In this document: positions 1 to 11,107 of the stretch, piece by piece
Layout of the letters: every line of letters begins with the position of its first letter
Numbering within the stretch: position 1 is the stretch's first letter
Assembly (NCBI GenBank): GCA_027943245.1
Contig: JANDJZ010000038.1
Span: forward strand, 1 to 64,000
Reading direction: 5' to 3'
DNA length: 64,000 bases
Origin: Acanthamoeba sp. SK_2022b
Taxonomy: Eukaryota; Discosea; Longamoebia; Acanthamoebidae
Notes under the pieces: model-generated
Databases searched by the model: none
What the model saw: only the letters and a program-made list of their open reading frames with translations
Told to the model about the DNA's origin: nothing
Program-made: the position numbers and the translations under genes

Positions 1-99
1 GACTGCCTTGTAGCTGAAAATAGACTCTGACGTAACTGCACAAAAATTAATGGAAAAATATTCAAAAAAAACAATTAAAAACAATAACAAACGCATGTG

Positions 100-1811
100 T
101 CAGTGAAACAAGCACGGCAAGCCTGCGGGACCGAGACCCGTACCGATCGGCGAGACAAAGGTCGAAGGGGCAGTGAACCCAGTGTCGCTCGGCGGGCTTG
201 GCTTCTTGTCGGCGCGCGGGGCCTTAGGGAGCCCGAAGGTGGTGGAGAACCCGGCGCTTTCTTCGGGCTCCTGCTTGCGCGGCTGCTTATCGTGGGCCGC
301 CTTCTCCTCCTCCGCGTACCTGTCTTGGTCGGCGTGTCCCTCCTGCTCCTCCTCCTCCTCCTCTTGCTCGCGTTCGTACGAGTACTCCTCCTGAAGCTTG
401 GCCTTGCCCTTACGCGGGGCGCTCACATAACTGTCTTCGTCCAGCTTCTGACGCTTGGCAATGGGCGCGGGCTGGAATGCGGAAAGCGGATGAGCCAGCG
501 AACCGACGGCGCGCCGTTTGGCAGTTCGTTGAGACAGCGCGCCCGAGCGAGTGCTGCTTACCTTGAGAGAGGGCCGTCTGCTGTGTCCATTCTCGGAATC
601 GCGGGACGGGGTGTCCAGATGGCGCTTGCCCAACATCTTCTGAATCGAGCTGACGTTCGACAGCCTGTCGCTCTGCAGAGTGGACGAAGAGAAGAGGGAA
701 AGGATACATGTCAGAGGGCTCGGTCCAGTCCCAGAAGCGGACGCTACGCGACGACCAAAGCGGCAAGCCAAGAAGAGGGGCGTACCGGCAGAGGAGACGG
801 GATCTTGCCCAAGGTGCTCAGGATGCGGCGCGCCGTCGCCGAGGTTGTGTCAGCGGCATCAATCCCCGCCGGGGTCTTGCGCACCTGATGAGAGAGAGGC
901 GCATGGTGGGAAGGGCAAGTGCCCGAAAGGAGGTGAGGTGAAGGAGAGGGGGAGGGGAGGGGAGGCTGGCAGCATAACATACCGATACGTGGCGACGCCC
1001 GGCAAGAGTGTTGGGGGTGGCGCGAGGGGTCACGCCGAGTTTGGTGGCGGCAGGCGTGCGAGCTTTGGCCACAGGGCTCCATCGTTCGCTTCCATTCGGC
1101 CTCCCTGAAGTACAAACCATCAGATTATTTGGACGCGCAAGGAGGCAAATGGAGGACGATAAGATAACGACATTTGTAAACGAAATGGCCAAGCGAATGG
1201 AGGAGTGGGAGAGTACTGGCGGAGGGCGCAGGGGAAGGCGCGAGATAGGGAGCAAGAGAAGGTGTGTAGGTGCCCACGGGAGCGGCGCGACGAGGAGTGG
1301 CAGAAGGGACAAAGGGCGTCGCCTTTCGCAGGGCGCCGTTACCGGCCGCAGGGCGAGAGGGGCGGGAGGCAGGGGTGGCGAACGACGCGGCAGGGTAATG
1401 AGAAGCGGGGGCAGAGGCGGGAGCAGATTCGCCCTTGAAGATTCTCAAGATTTCTTCAGCGCTGTATCCCCGTCTCTTCAGCTCGGCTAGACTCATCTGG
1501 CTCTCTTCCTCATCCATTTCTTGTTCCTCTTCGCTTCCTTCATCGTCCGTAGGAGGGGCAGCAATTCTGCGGCGCTTCGTCAAACGCTCCGAGCTTACGG
1601 GCGGTGAGGGAGATTGTGTTGTTTTGGTGGTCGCGACGGCAGGTGTGGATGCCAAGGCAGAGGAAGCGGCGTCAGAGGTAGCCACACCGTAGGAAGGGAA
1701 GAGGAAATTGTTGATGAGGCGTTTAAAGCTGTTAAAAATGCCTTCGCCCTGATGATCAGTGTCCACCTTATCCTCTCGCTCGCGAGTCTCTCTGGAGCGC
1801 TTCGTGGCCAT
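100..1811 (-). CDS. Nup153/Nup1-type nuclear basket nucleoporin (four exons)
   Basis: The ATG is at 1811 and the TGA at 100. Joined exons are about 1811-1219, 1110-983, 885-797 and 677-100, giving roughly 460 residues. The N-terminus holds an amphipathic segment (FNSFKRLINNFLFPSYG) of the kind that anchors Nup153, Nup1 and Nup60 to the inner nuclear membrane. Exon 3 encodes TSATARRILSTLGKIPSPLP, which matches the conserved TARRIL..LEKMSSPL motif of the Nup153/Nup1 family. The rest is low complexity, rich in Ser, Pro and Ala, with an acidic run of Glu and a C-terminal part containing GFSTTFG and GFTAP. FG repeats are few compared with animal Nup153, so it may be a short basket nucleoporin. The family assignment rests on the two motifs. 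The amphipathic role is inferred. Confidence 0.6.
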
Positions 1812-2022
1812 CTCTTTGCGATTTGATCTATGTAATGGGGGCCTTAGGATGTACTGGAACTTGGAAATGGCCAACGTTCGGCCCGGGCTGTATGATCTGC
1901 AATCTGGCCGAGGTCTCCGTCCCGCCTTCTGGAAGCTCCGTTGGCACGAAAAGGAAAAGAAAAAGCAAGAAAGGAAAAGAAAAGCGCCGCAAAAAAGATC
2001 TCCGTGTTGGGGCCAAGGGCGA

Positions 2023-3567
2023 TCAGAGGTAGGAGGGCGGCAGGGAGGAGAAGGACGGGGCGGCAAGCTGGGGCGGGGCGGAAAGGAGGGAGTTGGCGGT
2101 GTGGAGCAGCAGCTTGGCGTTGATGGCCATCGGGTGGTGGGGCTGGGCGGCGAGGAAGGCGTTGAGGTGGTGGATCGTGTGCTGCAGGATGTGCTGCGAG
2201 TGGGCGGCGATCGAGGTGTCCATCGGGTGGAAGTGGAGCAGGAGGTGAGAGAGCCAGTCGAGCTTGATCGGCGTGTCGTGCTGGAGGTCGAGCGCGACGC
2301 GGTGGATCAGCGACGCCATGACGATCTGCGACAGCCCGTGTCCCGACTCAAAGAACCCCTGCGGCTCAATCCACTGGAGCAGGTGACGGACGGCCTCGGC
2401 GCCGCGCTCGGAGAGGGCACAGGCAAAGGCCTGCTCGTAGGCGTCGCGCTCGAGCAGCTGCAGGAGCTGGGCCTCGGTGACCTGCTGCTCGGGAAGGCCC
2501 GAGCCGGGCGGCTGCAGGCCGAACCGCCCGCCGGCGGAGAGCGTCTGGAACAGCTCGGCGTTGCGAGCCGAGAGCTCGCGCAGGTCGTTGACCGCGTTCG
2601 TGAGCGACTGCAGCGTCTCCCGGAGGTCGCCGCTCGCCAGCTTGTTCAGGCCGGGCTCGACCGCCTCTTCAATGGTCTGCTGGAGGCCGGGCAGCATCGT
2701 GCCATAGATCTGCTGGAACATGGACTGGCACGAGCCCTGTGTGTATGTTGTGTGGGTAGTGTGCAGGTGGTTTCAGTGCAACCGTCCATTTGGGCCCACC
2801 AATGACATGAGAGAGAGAGACCGCACCTGGAACGAAGGAATAATCGTCTCTTGGAAAGACGAACGGAAGGTGGCCTCCATGGCATGGCGCACGCTTCCCT
2901 GCAGAGCGCCGGCGATGTCGCTGGCCGAGGGCAGGCGAGAGGCGACCTCGGCCGCGAGGCGAGGAGGGAGGTCCGGGGCAAAGGTGCCGTTCGTCTGGCC
3001 GTGCCCGAGAAGCGGCTTGAGGTCGTCCGCCAGGCTCTTGGCCAGGTTCTTCTCCATGCTCGAAAGCAGCCGGCCAAAGGCGGGGACCAGCGCCGCCTGG
3101 ATCTCCTTCTGCACGGCCTTCTCGACCTGCTGCGGGATGCCGGCGAGGCCCGCGTTGACGGCCTGGGTGACGGCAGCCAGCACGCGCTGCTGCCGCTCGC
3201 GCTCGGCCTTGTCGCGCTCCTGCCGCTCCTTCTCGGCCTTGGCCACCTGGCGGTCGGCGTGCTGCTGCAACGCGCGCTCCACCCTCGCGTTCAAACCATT
3301 GAGCAGGCTGCTCTCCATCCGCTTCAACTCGGCGTGCAGATTGCCCGTCGGCGCAGCGGAATCGACGGCCGGCGCCGCTGCCTCGGCGGCGACATCGGCA
3401 GAGCGCGCCGGGGACTGCGCAATCCCCGTAATGGCAGCCTGGCCAAGTCGGCCCTCAGACTTGGCGGATTTGAGCTTCTTCGGCTGCTTGTTCCGGCCTG
3501 TACAACGCGCCCCCAACCGCATCCATGAGCATCGGCCGATCGGCTTGCGTGCACTGAGGCGCGACCG

Positions 3568-3635
<68 letters not shown>

Positions 3636-6600
3636 ACACACCTGATGGCGAGGCTCCCGACGGCTTGGAGACGGCAGGCGTGACGGCCGGGGCGGCGATT
3701 TCGGTGGGCGTCTTGATCTGCGGCTGAGGCAGTTCGCCGTCTCCCGTTGTAGGGGCAGTGTCGGGGGTTGCCGCGACGGCGACGGGAGTTGGCTCCTCCT
3801 TCGTCTCGGGCGCTTGCGGCTGCAGCTCCTCGGTCTTTGGCGATTTCAGTCCTCTCTCGGAGGCCTCTTCGACCTTCTCAACGGTCTCGGTGGGCTTGGC
3901 CGGAGGCTCGGCTTCGTCGGCAACGGGCTGGAAGGGCTTGCCGGCTTCGGCTTCCTCTTCGTTCGCTTCCTTCTCCTTCTTCTCCTTGTCCTCGGCGACA
4001 ACAGCGACGGTCTCGACTGACGAAGTTCCGTCGACAATGGCCTCGCTCTTCTCCTCGGGGTGCGGTTGAGCAGTTGGGCTGGTGGTCGTGTCGGCAACGG
4101 TCATGTCGGGAGCCTCTGCATGGCCGTTCTCCGTGGGCTCGGTGGGCGTGACTGCGCCGGGCGCCTCCTCTACAGCCTCGGCAGGGGCGGACTCAGGCGC
4201 GGGCTCGGGCTCGGGCGCAGCCGCTGGAGAGGTTGGCCGCTGCTCGGTCTCGGGCTTGGCCTCTGCTGGCTGCGGGGCCGCGAGCTCGTCGTGAGCGCTG
4301 GCGGGGGGAGTGGGCTCGGGAGTGGTGGCGGCAGGAGGCGTTGCGGGTCGATCCTCCGCGGCCTGCTTCTCCTGCTTCGATTCCGCCTCGGCGTTCTGCT
4401 CAGCCTCGACGGGCTTCGACTCAGCGACGGCGTTGGATGGGCTCTCAGGACGCGAACGCTCCAGAGAGGCGGCGGGGCTCGACGCTGCCTCCTTAAAGTC
4501 GGGCGTGGCCGAGCGCGATGTGGCAGCAGCGACTGCGGGGATGGCCGGGGCACCGCCCGATCCGGGAGGAGTGGCAGCAGCTGGCGTCTGGGCGGCGGCG
4601 GCACCCGATGGCGAGGGAGCAGCGTAGCACAAGTTGGAGGTGACATGGTACATCTGGATCGCCTTGGTCTGTAGACAGTAGAGGTCCATTTCGGGCTCGG
4701 GCTCTGTGAAAAACAAGGGGCGCACGAGGAGGTGAGCAATCATTCACCCAACGCAAAACATCAAGGACAAGAGCGCGGGTGTCGGGCGAACGCACTGGCA
4801 GCGCCGCGATTGAGAACGGTGAACGAGAGGATGGCCTGGGCCACGGAGAATTCGGTGATGTAATCAAACCTCGGCCTGCCATGAAGGTGAGAGACGAGGT
4901 GAGCCAATGACCACACAAAGAGAAACGGCGTTAAGGTGGATCAAAGTGCGAGCGAGGTGGGGAAGTCGATACCGAGGCTGCGTTTGGAGGTGGAGAACCA
5001 TGAATGTGGTGGACTTGGCATTGGCCACAAAGAGGTAGTTGCCCGTGGAATCCAGGAAGATGTGGTTGAAGACTGCCCCGCTGGGCGGCGGTGCGAATTT
5101 TATCTTCTGCAGCAGGACGGGCTCGCTGCCCTCGTCCTCGCTCAGCTGCCACACGCAGAGCTCAGCGTTGTGCTGACCGCCGGTGATGAGAATTTTGCCA
5201 TTTTGATGATAGATGGCACCCCAGGCCTCAGTTCTACACGCGCACGGCCGTCAGCGCACGTTGCCAAAGGGCGAAGGCCAGCGAGGCTCGCATGAGCAAT
5301 GGGGGAGGACGCACTCGTGGGCTTGCCAGGAAAGGCTGGCCCCGCCAGAGGCGGACCAGATTTGGATGTGGCCATCGCTCGAGGCCGTGGCGAGCGCGTT
5401 GCCCTCGGGAGCAAAGGCCAAGTCGTTGATGGAAACGCCCACGTTGATTCGGATGACGCCGTCCACGGGCTCGGTACCGGTGTACACGTACACGCTCTTG
5501 CCGTCTTCGGTAGCCTGCCGGTGCGCAAGCAAGCCCATCCCCACAAGCGCAGGGCGCATGCCGCGTGAGACGAGTGCGTGCTTGGTGGCGAGTGGCTGTG
5601 CGCGTACGTGTTTGAGCTGTCGGATGCGCTTGAGGTCCCACACATACGCATGCTGATCGTTGCCAGCGGTGGCCAGCAGGTGCGAGTGAACAGGGTGCCA
5701 TACGATCCGCTCGCTCCACCGCTCGCCTTCCATTCGCACTGCAGCCACCAGTTCGTGGCTGCGAATGGAGCAGAGCAGGAAGTTAGTTGGGGCCGCGCAC
5801 AAAACGCGCCCAGGGCGAGCAGAGGGCGTACCCGATGCCCGCCTCTTCGTCGCTCGTGGACGGAGTGCTGGTGGCCTCCTCGGTGATACGCCACACGAGC
5901 AGGCGGCCGTCGGCGGCCACGCTGGCGAGGATGTCTTCGTTGTTGCCTCCGCAGAAGCGAAGGTCGGTAATGCCCTTGGTGTGGCCACGCAGGAGCGCCC
6001 TCTTGGCGCTGAAAATGTTGATAACCCGGATCATGTTGCCTGAGATGACGACAGAGGTCAACACCGCAAGAAACGTAGCGGGCACCGTGTACACGGTGCG
6101 TGTATAGAAATGCAAAGAGATACCCTTGACCACGTAGCAAATGTAGTTGTGGTTGACGGCGATGAGGCTACCGCGCTGGTACACCGGTTGGGAGTTGAGA
6201 AGAGTGATGGGAGTCACCTCCAGTTGACTGTAAGCCGGCTGTTGTCCCTCCATTTGGTATGCCACTTCGACGCCGTCCGGCAGTCGCTCGCCCGAGGCAG
6301 TCCTACAGCAACAATATCAAAATGCGTGCGTGGATTCACAAGAAACGGGTGATCGCGCAGCCAAGAAATTAGATCGGTACCGCTGTTGTTGGGGTGCGGC
6401 CTTCTTGCGAGCAAGAGTGGAACTGGCGGTGGGCCTGGATGTGGCTGAGGCAACGCTGCTGGGGCGCGCAGGGCTCGCTGCTCGATGGTGCTGCTGGGCA
6501 CCAGCAGAAGCGGGGCTGCTTGAAATGGGAGCGTGCATTTGGGGGGCGGATAGGCCGGGAGGAGGAAGAGGGCTTGGGGAAGAAGGATGGCCGAGTGAAG

Positions 6601-6847
6601 GCAGAGGGAGGATGGCACCCATAGGGTGAGGGCCCCTGGGATCGGCCATCACGTGCATTTGATGCTGATTGTACGCCATGGGAGGCGCATGCGAAGGATG
6701 CATGGGGTAGTGAGGATGAGGCGCGCCCATGTGCGGCATCGCTACAGGATGAGCGAGTCCTGGGTGTTGCTGTTGAGGATGAGGAGGATGTTGCGGCATG
6801 GCCGCGAGATGGGGGAAGAATTTGCTCAAAGGCGATGGATCACCCAT
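2023..6847 (-). CDS. EDC4: EDC4 / Ge-1 enhancer of mRNA decapping 4 (multi-exon)
   Basis: The ATG is at 6847 and the stop at 2023. The N-terminus is a low-complexity His/Pro/Met-rich tail of about 170 residues. A WD40 region follows (about 6300-4860), with blades such as RGHTKGITDLRFCG, LASVAADGRLLVWRI, HPVHSHLLATAGNDQHAYVWD and ALATASSDGHIQIWSASGG. A long Ala/Pro/Glu-rich linker comes next (about 4700-3640). The C-terminal part is alpha-helical (AELKRMESSLLNGLNARVERAL; MEKNLAKSLADDLKPLLG; MFQQIYGTMLPGLQQTIEEAV), the Ge-1 oligomerisation and P-body region. This order, WD40 then linker then Ge-1 helical C-terminus, is diagnostic. EDC4 scaffolds DCP1-DCP2 decapping and the exonuclease XRN1 in the cytoplasm. 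One intron near the linker end contains a long CA/GT microsatellite. Some internal exon borders are uncertain. Confidence 0.85.
3569..3633. repeat. (CA)n microsatellite in an EDC4 intron
   Basis: About 32 uninterrupted CA units lie on the plus strand, so the EDC4 transcript carries (GU)n. The repeat lies in an intron: the donor is CCATCAG|GTGTGTTC just upstream on the minus strand and the acceptor TGTACAG|GC lies downstream. The flanking exons then join in frame as ...SPSG|RNKQPKK. Confidence 0.9.
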
Positions 6848-7189
6848 TTTTTCCTTCTAGTTTGAATGGTGGACGTGTTGCAGGCTTTGGATGGTCGAGT
6901 TCTCGAGTATCGCTGGATAGCGCACCTGTGATCGATTGCGATGGGCGAGTGTAAAACGTAAATGTGCGTTGGGCTTTCACTCGTTTCGCAAACGTTTTGG
7001 TTATGTTTCGTTTTTCTTTGTTGTTGTTTTTTGATTTTCGCGATGAAAAGAAAAAACAACAAGAAGAAAGAACACCAGTGGTATGAGTTGATCTCAACGT
7101 TCTATTGGGGTGGCTTATGTATGTACATACTGGAATTGTGCACTGGGAGATGAGAGGAGAAAAAGAGGGATGGATGAGAGAACGCAGCT
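6848..7189. other. Intergenic region between EDC4 and the next minus-strand gene
   Basis: This stretch holds AT-rich, low-complexity DNA (a T/A-rich block around 7010-7075). I see no convincing exon, RNA gene or TATA element. It should contain the EDC4 promoter and the 3' end of the following gene. Confidence 0.5.
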
Positions 7190-9611
7190 TTAGCGGTAGG
7201 CGAGCCTGGACTTGGTGCCCTGCTTCCGAAGAGTTCGGTTCTTGCCCTTGCCCCTCCTGTTCCGACGGCTGCCGTTCTGGCGCTGCTGCTGAGGGGGATT
7301 GGCGACCCGCGCTTGGCTTTGCTGCGAGCCGAGGCCCGATGGCTCCTCCTGCTCCGCTTCGCCTTCCTCTTCACCATCGGCGTTGTCCTGCTGGGCGTCG
7401 CCCTCGACCACGATCGCAGGCTCCTCGGCCCGCGGAGCTTCGGGAACGCTCGGCCGCTCATCGACGACGTGTCCGCTCTCCGAGGCCTGCTGCGGATTGT
7501 GCTCGACCTCGGGACTCTGCTCGGCTGTCGTGGACGGCGAGCCCTCGGTGATGTAGATCGTCACCTCGCCGCCAGTAGACGGCTCGCCGTTGTGGAGCAT
7601 CTGCTGCTCTTCCTCCTGCAGGATCTTGATTTCATCGGGGTGAATCGAAGGCCTCCGCTTGCTCTTCTGCTCCTCGATGCAGATGCGGCGGCCGTCCTCC
7701 ACCTGCTCGTTTACTTCGGGAATCGCTTCGAACTGCAGGCACCACAAGCAAGCGAAGCAGAGAGCGGGACGGAGTCGGGTCAGCTCGGTTTCAACGGAAG
7801 GTTGATGGGGGGGGGGAGAGAGCGTGGCATACCTCGGCTTCGGTGTCGGCCTTCTCGTGGCTCAAGTCTTGCTGCGGCTGGGGCTCCTCAAGGCGGGCAT
7901 ACTTGGCCTCGGGTGCGGCGTCAAGGACGGCGCAGTCGTCGGTGGGCAGTTCAACGTCGTGGTCGACGCTCTTCCTCTTCTGCGAGGAGGCGTCGGAGGG
8001 AAGCACGATCGGAAGCAGGGGCACCTTGACCGGTTCCGACGACGCAAAGAGCGTGAACGTCGGCACGGGGCCGTTCGACGTGCGCTTGGACCGCTTCGAG
8101 CCGCTCCGGCCCTTGGTGCTCACCTTCACTCGCTCGTTGGTGTCCGACGTCGCCGATGGCTGACTGTTAAAGCAGCTCAAGTCAGTCAAGCTCTGGAGGG
8201 CGAGAGAGATGCGAAGCGCGTACGCGTTGAATTGAGGAAGCTCGCAGGCGGTGGTGGAGGCGAAGGGCGAGGAGACCGAGACCGGCTTGGGCGGCTGCTC
8301 CTCCGGCAACTCGGAGTTCGAGGCCGAAGGAGGCAGGGGCGATTGGAAGGGTGCGCGGTTGGAAGCCAGCGTGGTGAGCTCCTCCTGGGAGAGGCTCGCC
8401 AGCGAGCGCACGCGCCTGCCCGGCTTGTGAGCCAACTGATCGGCGGCCTCCAACGAACTGTCGCTGTCCTTGCCAGGGATACGCGCGTGGCTCGGAGGCG
8501 ACGGGGGAGGAGGGAGGTCGAACGACGGCAGGTTGGGCTTCTTGACCTGAACCAGCTGTGCGTGTTGCAGCTCTCCTTCAACGAAGGCGGCCTGGCAATC
8601 AACGCGTAAAAGGAAGAGCGAGCGTGAGTCAAGGAGGAAGGCAGCAGCGTGCGAGAGATGAGGGGCTGCCCTACCAGGGTCATCGGCGGAGTGTGGGGCT
8701 GGAGCTCGGGAGCGAGGGACGAGGCGACGTCCTGGATCGCATCGGTGATGGCACGCAGGCCGTAGGTGGACAGCTGCACGGCGTCGACAGCACAGTCGTG
8801 TTCACCGGTGAGGGACATGGCCGGGGGCGCAAGGCGGTGGAGACCGATGGGTGCGTACCTCGCCATTGAATCGCTGGGGAGGACAGGAGAGTGGGCGGAT
8901 AAGGCCAGCGTGGGCGGGACGGCCCGTGGCCGGTACCACCACGGGAGCGTGCGCAGGTGCGGCCGCAGCGGAGGTACCGACCGGCATCACTGCTGCCGGC
9001 GCCGGGTCGTTTTGGCCGACGAGGGGAGCCTCGGTGGCCTGCTCGCCGGTCTGCTTGGCGGACTTCCTATGGCTCTTCCTCTTCTCCTTGCGCTCCTTCT
9101 TCTCCTTTTTCTTGTTCTCTTTGCTTTTCCTGATGGTGCTGCCCTTTTGCTTGTGATGTTGCTCGTCGACGGGCTGAATGTTGGCGTCGCTATCTTGCTC
9201 CTTGGCCTTGGCGTTGCTGTTGTCGCCGCCCTCGGCCTCGTCGAGCTGCCCTCGCGAGGCTGATTTGGTGAGCTCGTACTTCTCGCTGCGGCGCAGAAGG
9301 TGATTAACCTTCTTCTTCTTCTTATGTTTGTCGGTGTCCTCGGAGTAGGCCTTGCTCTTGCCCACCTCTTCGTCGTCATCCCGATGGTCGATGTCTTCGG
9401 TGCCGAGCATGTTCTTCATGTGCTGCTTGGCATCGTCGCCTCGTCCTGCCTCGATGGGCACAACGACCTCTTCATGCGGGCCGGGGGTGCTGTGTTCCTG
9501 CTCATCGTCCTTGTGCTTATCGCCCTTGCGCTTGAGCTTGATGGTCAATCGTTTGAACATGCGCTTCACGCCCTTCTCCGACGACGGCTTGGCATCAACG
9601 ATGGTGCTCAT
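7190..9611 (-). CDS. Disordered charged protein of unknown function
   Basis: The ATG is at 9611 (MSTIVDAKPSSEKGVKRMFK) and the TAA at 7190. It appears to have five exons. The first (9611 to about 8870) is Lys/Glu/Asp-rich with basic clusters such as KENKKKEKKERKEKRKSHRK, which would act as nuclear localisation signals. Later exons give short ordered-looking stretches (TYGLRAITDAIQDVASSLAP; NAYALRISLALQSLTDLSCF), then Ser/Pro/Glu-rich segments. The C-terminus ends in a basic tail (RNRRGKGKNRTLRKQGTKSRLAYR is split here as RNRRGKGKNRT then LRKQGTKSRLAYR). I recognise no domain. A nuclear or nucleolar role is a guess from composition only. Confidence 0.6.
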
Positions 9612-10216
9612 GCTGTGATGTGTCGAGTCTGTCTTAGACAGAAATGTTCGTCAGAAAAGGCACCACACAAACACAAGGGGTGGGGAATGTGCGAAACGCA
9701 CAAGTATTGCTCAGACAATTCTTGGATGACTGAGAACGTGGCTGCTGGTGGGATAGGTGGCGCTCTCAGCTGATGTGTTGGTCAGGAAGCTGGGTTTTGA
9801 GTCGCGTGACGCGGCTGGAATGGTCGGATGTGAGTAAAGTGATTGAAAAAAAGCAGCAGACGGTGCAAGAGGCTTATAACACTTGAGGGAGGCCCGTACA
9901 GTCAAGAATAACCTCAAGAATGGAGGGTTTTGGGAGAGAACTCCCAGAGCAGATGGTCATCACGCGAGACGTTGCGCAAGAGGAGGAAGACAGCGCGAGG
10001 GCAGATTGAAATGGCAGGAAGACAGCGCTTGGCCAAAGAGGCCTTTCTGCCCAAATTTCCCGACAATAGGCAACCATTAACCCCGTCGATTAGATGTCGA
10101 CAAACAGCTGTTGCGGGTTCGAGCGCCGTCACATACAGAAGACAGAGCGAAGAGCACAAAGGGTTTATACATGCTGCACGCACGCCAAAAAGGCGGGCAT
10201 ACGCAAGATAAGGAGG

Positions 10217-10250
<34 letters not shown>

Positions 10251-10289
10251 GAGGAGGCGAGAAACAAAAACGTAGCTTAAAATGGAAGC
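9612..10289. other. Intergenic region, 678 bp
   Basis: This lies between the start of the minus-strand charged-protein gene and the stop of BLOC1S2. It contains a (GA)n run at about 10221-10247 and no supported exon. It should contain the promoter of the charged-protein gene. Confidence 0.5.
10221..10247. repeat. (GA)n microsatellite
   Basis: About 13 GA units on the plus strand, just downstream of the BLOC1S2 stop codon, so the transcript would carry (UC)n in its 3' region. Confidence 0.85.
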
Positions 10290-11083
10290 TCAGATGTCCT
10301 TCCTCTCTTCTTGGGTGTTCCGTCTGACCGGAGTGGTTGGAGCCTTGGCCCTGACCTGGTGCCGGTAAAAAGGGTTGAGCCAAAGCGGTGCCACTGATGG
10401 GTTCGTGCATGAAGGAAGGAGCGCACCTGTGCGACCATCGCCGCCTTTTCCCGCTCGTTGAGAAGCTTGAACTTGCCTTCGAGTTGCCTCGTGTACTCGT
10501 CCATAAGCATCACCGTCCTCTCCAGCTCGTCCACGCTCTTCTCGATCGAGTCGACCTGCTGCAGGTAGGGCTGGAACGACGCGTCTGTTCGGTCGTAAGT
10601 TAGGCACTGCGTGATTGCGCGCGTGCACGAGTATTATCAGATTGTACACTTCTTCTGGAGCTCCTCCATGAACAGCACCAAGTCGGTGGCCTGATCAGTC
10701 ATGGCCTTGTATTTCTCGGTGGTGACGTGGTTCATCTGCTCCAGCAGCTTGTAGTCACTGCTCGTCACTGTAATAGAACAAGAATAAGTAAACAGTAGCA
10801 ATAAATAAAAAAAATAAAATAAAACAGGAACGTACCCAACAGTTCGCCTTGAATATACTCAGAGATGTTTTGAAACATTATCTCCGTGTTGCGAATGAGC
10901 TCCTTCTGGTTCGCCGCTTCGACCTGGAGGCCCATTCAATTTAAATTAAGCTGCGTGAGCACTGTGGCGGAAATAGTGCACCTTCATCACTCCCTGGGAG
11001 CTGGACGACTTGTAATCATTCTGGGACCCAGAAGGAGCCCCCTCCTCGGGTGTTGGGACACTAGGTGCGATCGGCTTGTCCAT
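10290..11083 (-). CDS. BLOC1S2: BLOC-1 / BORC subunit BLOC1S2 (BLOS2)
   Basis: The ATG is at 11083 and the TGA at 10290. Five exons give a protein of about 160 residues. A short disordered N-terminus (MDKPIAPSVPTPEEGAP) leads into the helical core of the BLOS2 family: MFQNISEYIQGELL, SSDYKLLEQMNHVTTEKYKAM, FQPYLQQVDSIEKSVDELE and LMDEYTRQLEGKFKLL. The succession of EYLKGEL, DYKLLEQMN and QPYLDQI-like blocks is the family signature. BLOC1S2 is shared between BLOC-1 (lysosome-related organelle biogenesis) and BORC (lysosome positioning through Arl8). The gene is head-to-head with the plus-strand gene starting at 11108, with only 24 bp between start codons. A short basic tail (RAKAPTTPVRRNTQEERKDI) follows the last helix. 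Confidence 0.88.
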
Positions 11084-11107
11084 CTTCTATCAAAAAGAAA
11101 AAAGAAA

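Noticed and set aside
97..888. Leu-rich open frame opposite the nucleoporin gene
   Set aside because: It is the reverse-strand shadow of the acidic Glu/Lys-rich exon. Many similar antisense open frames arise from high GC content.
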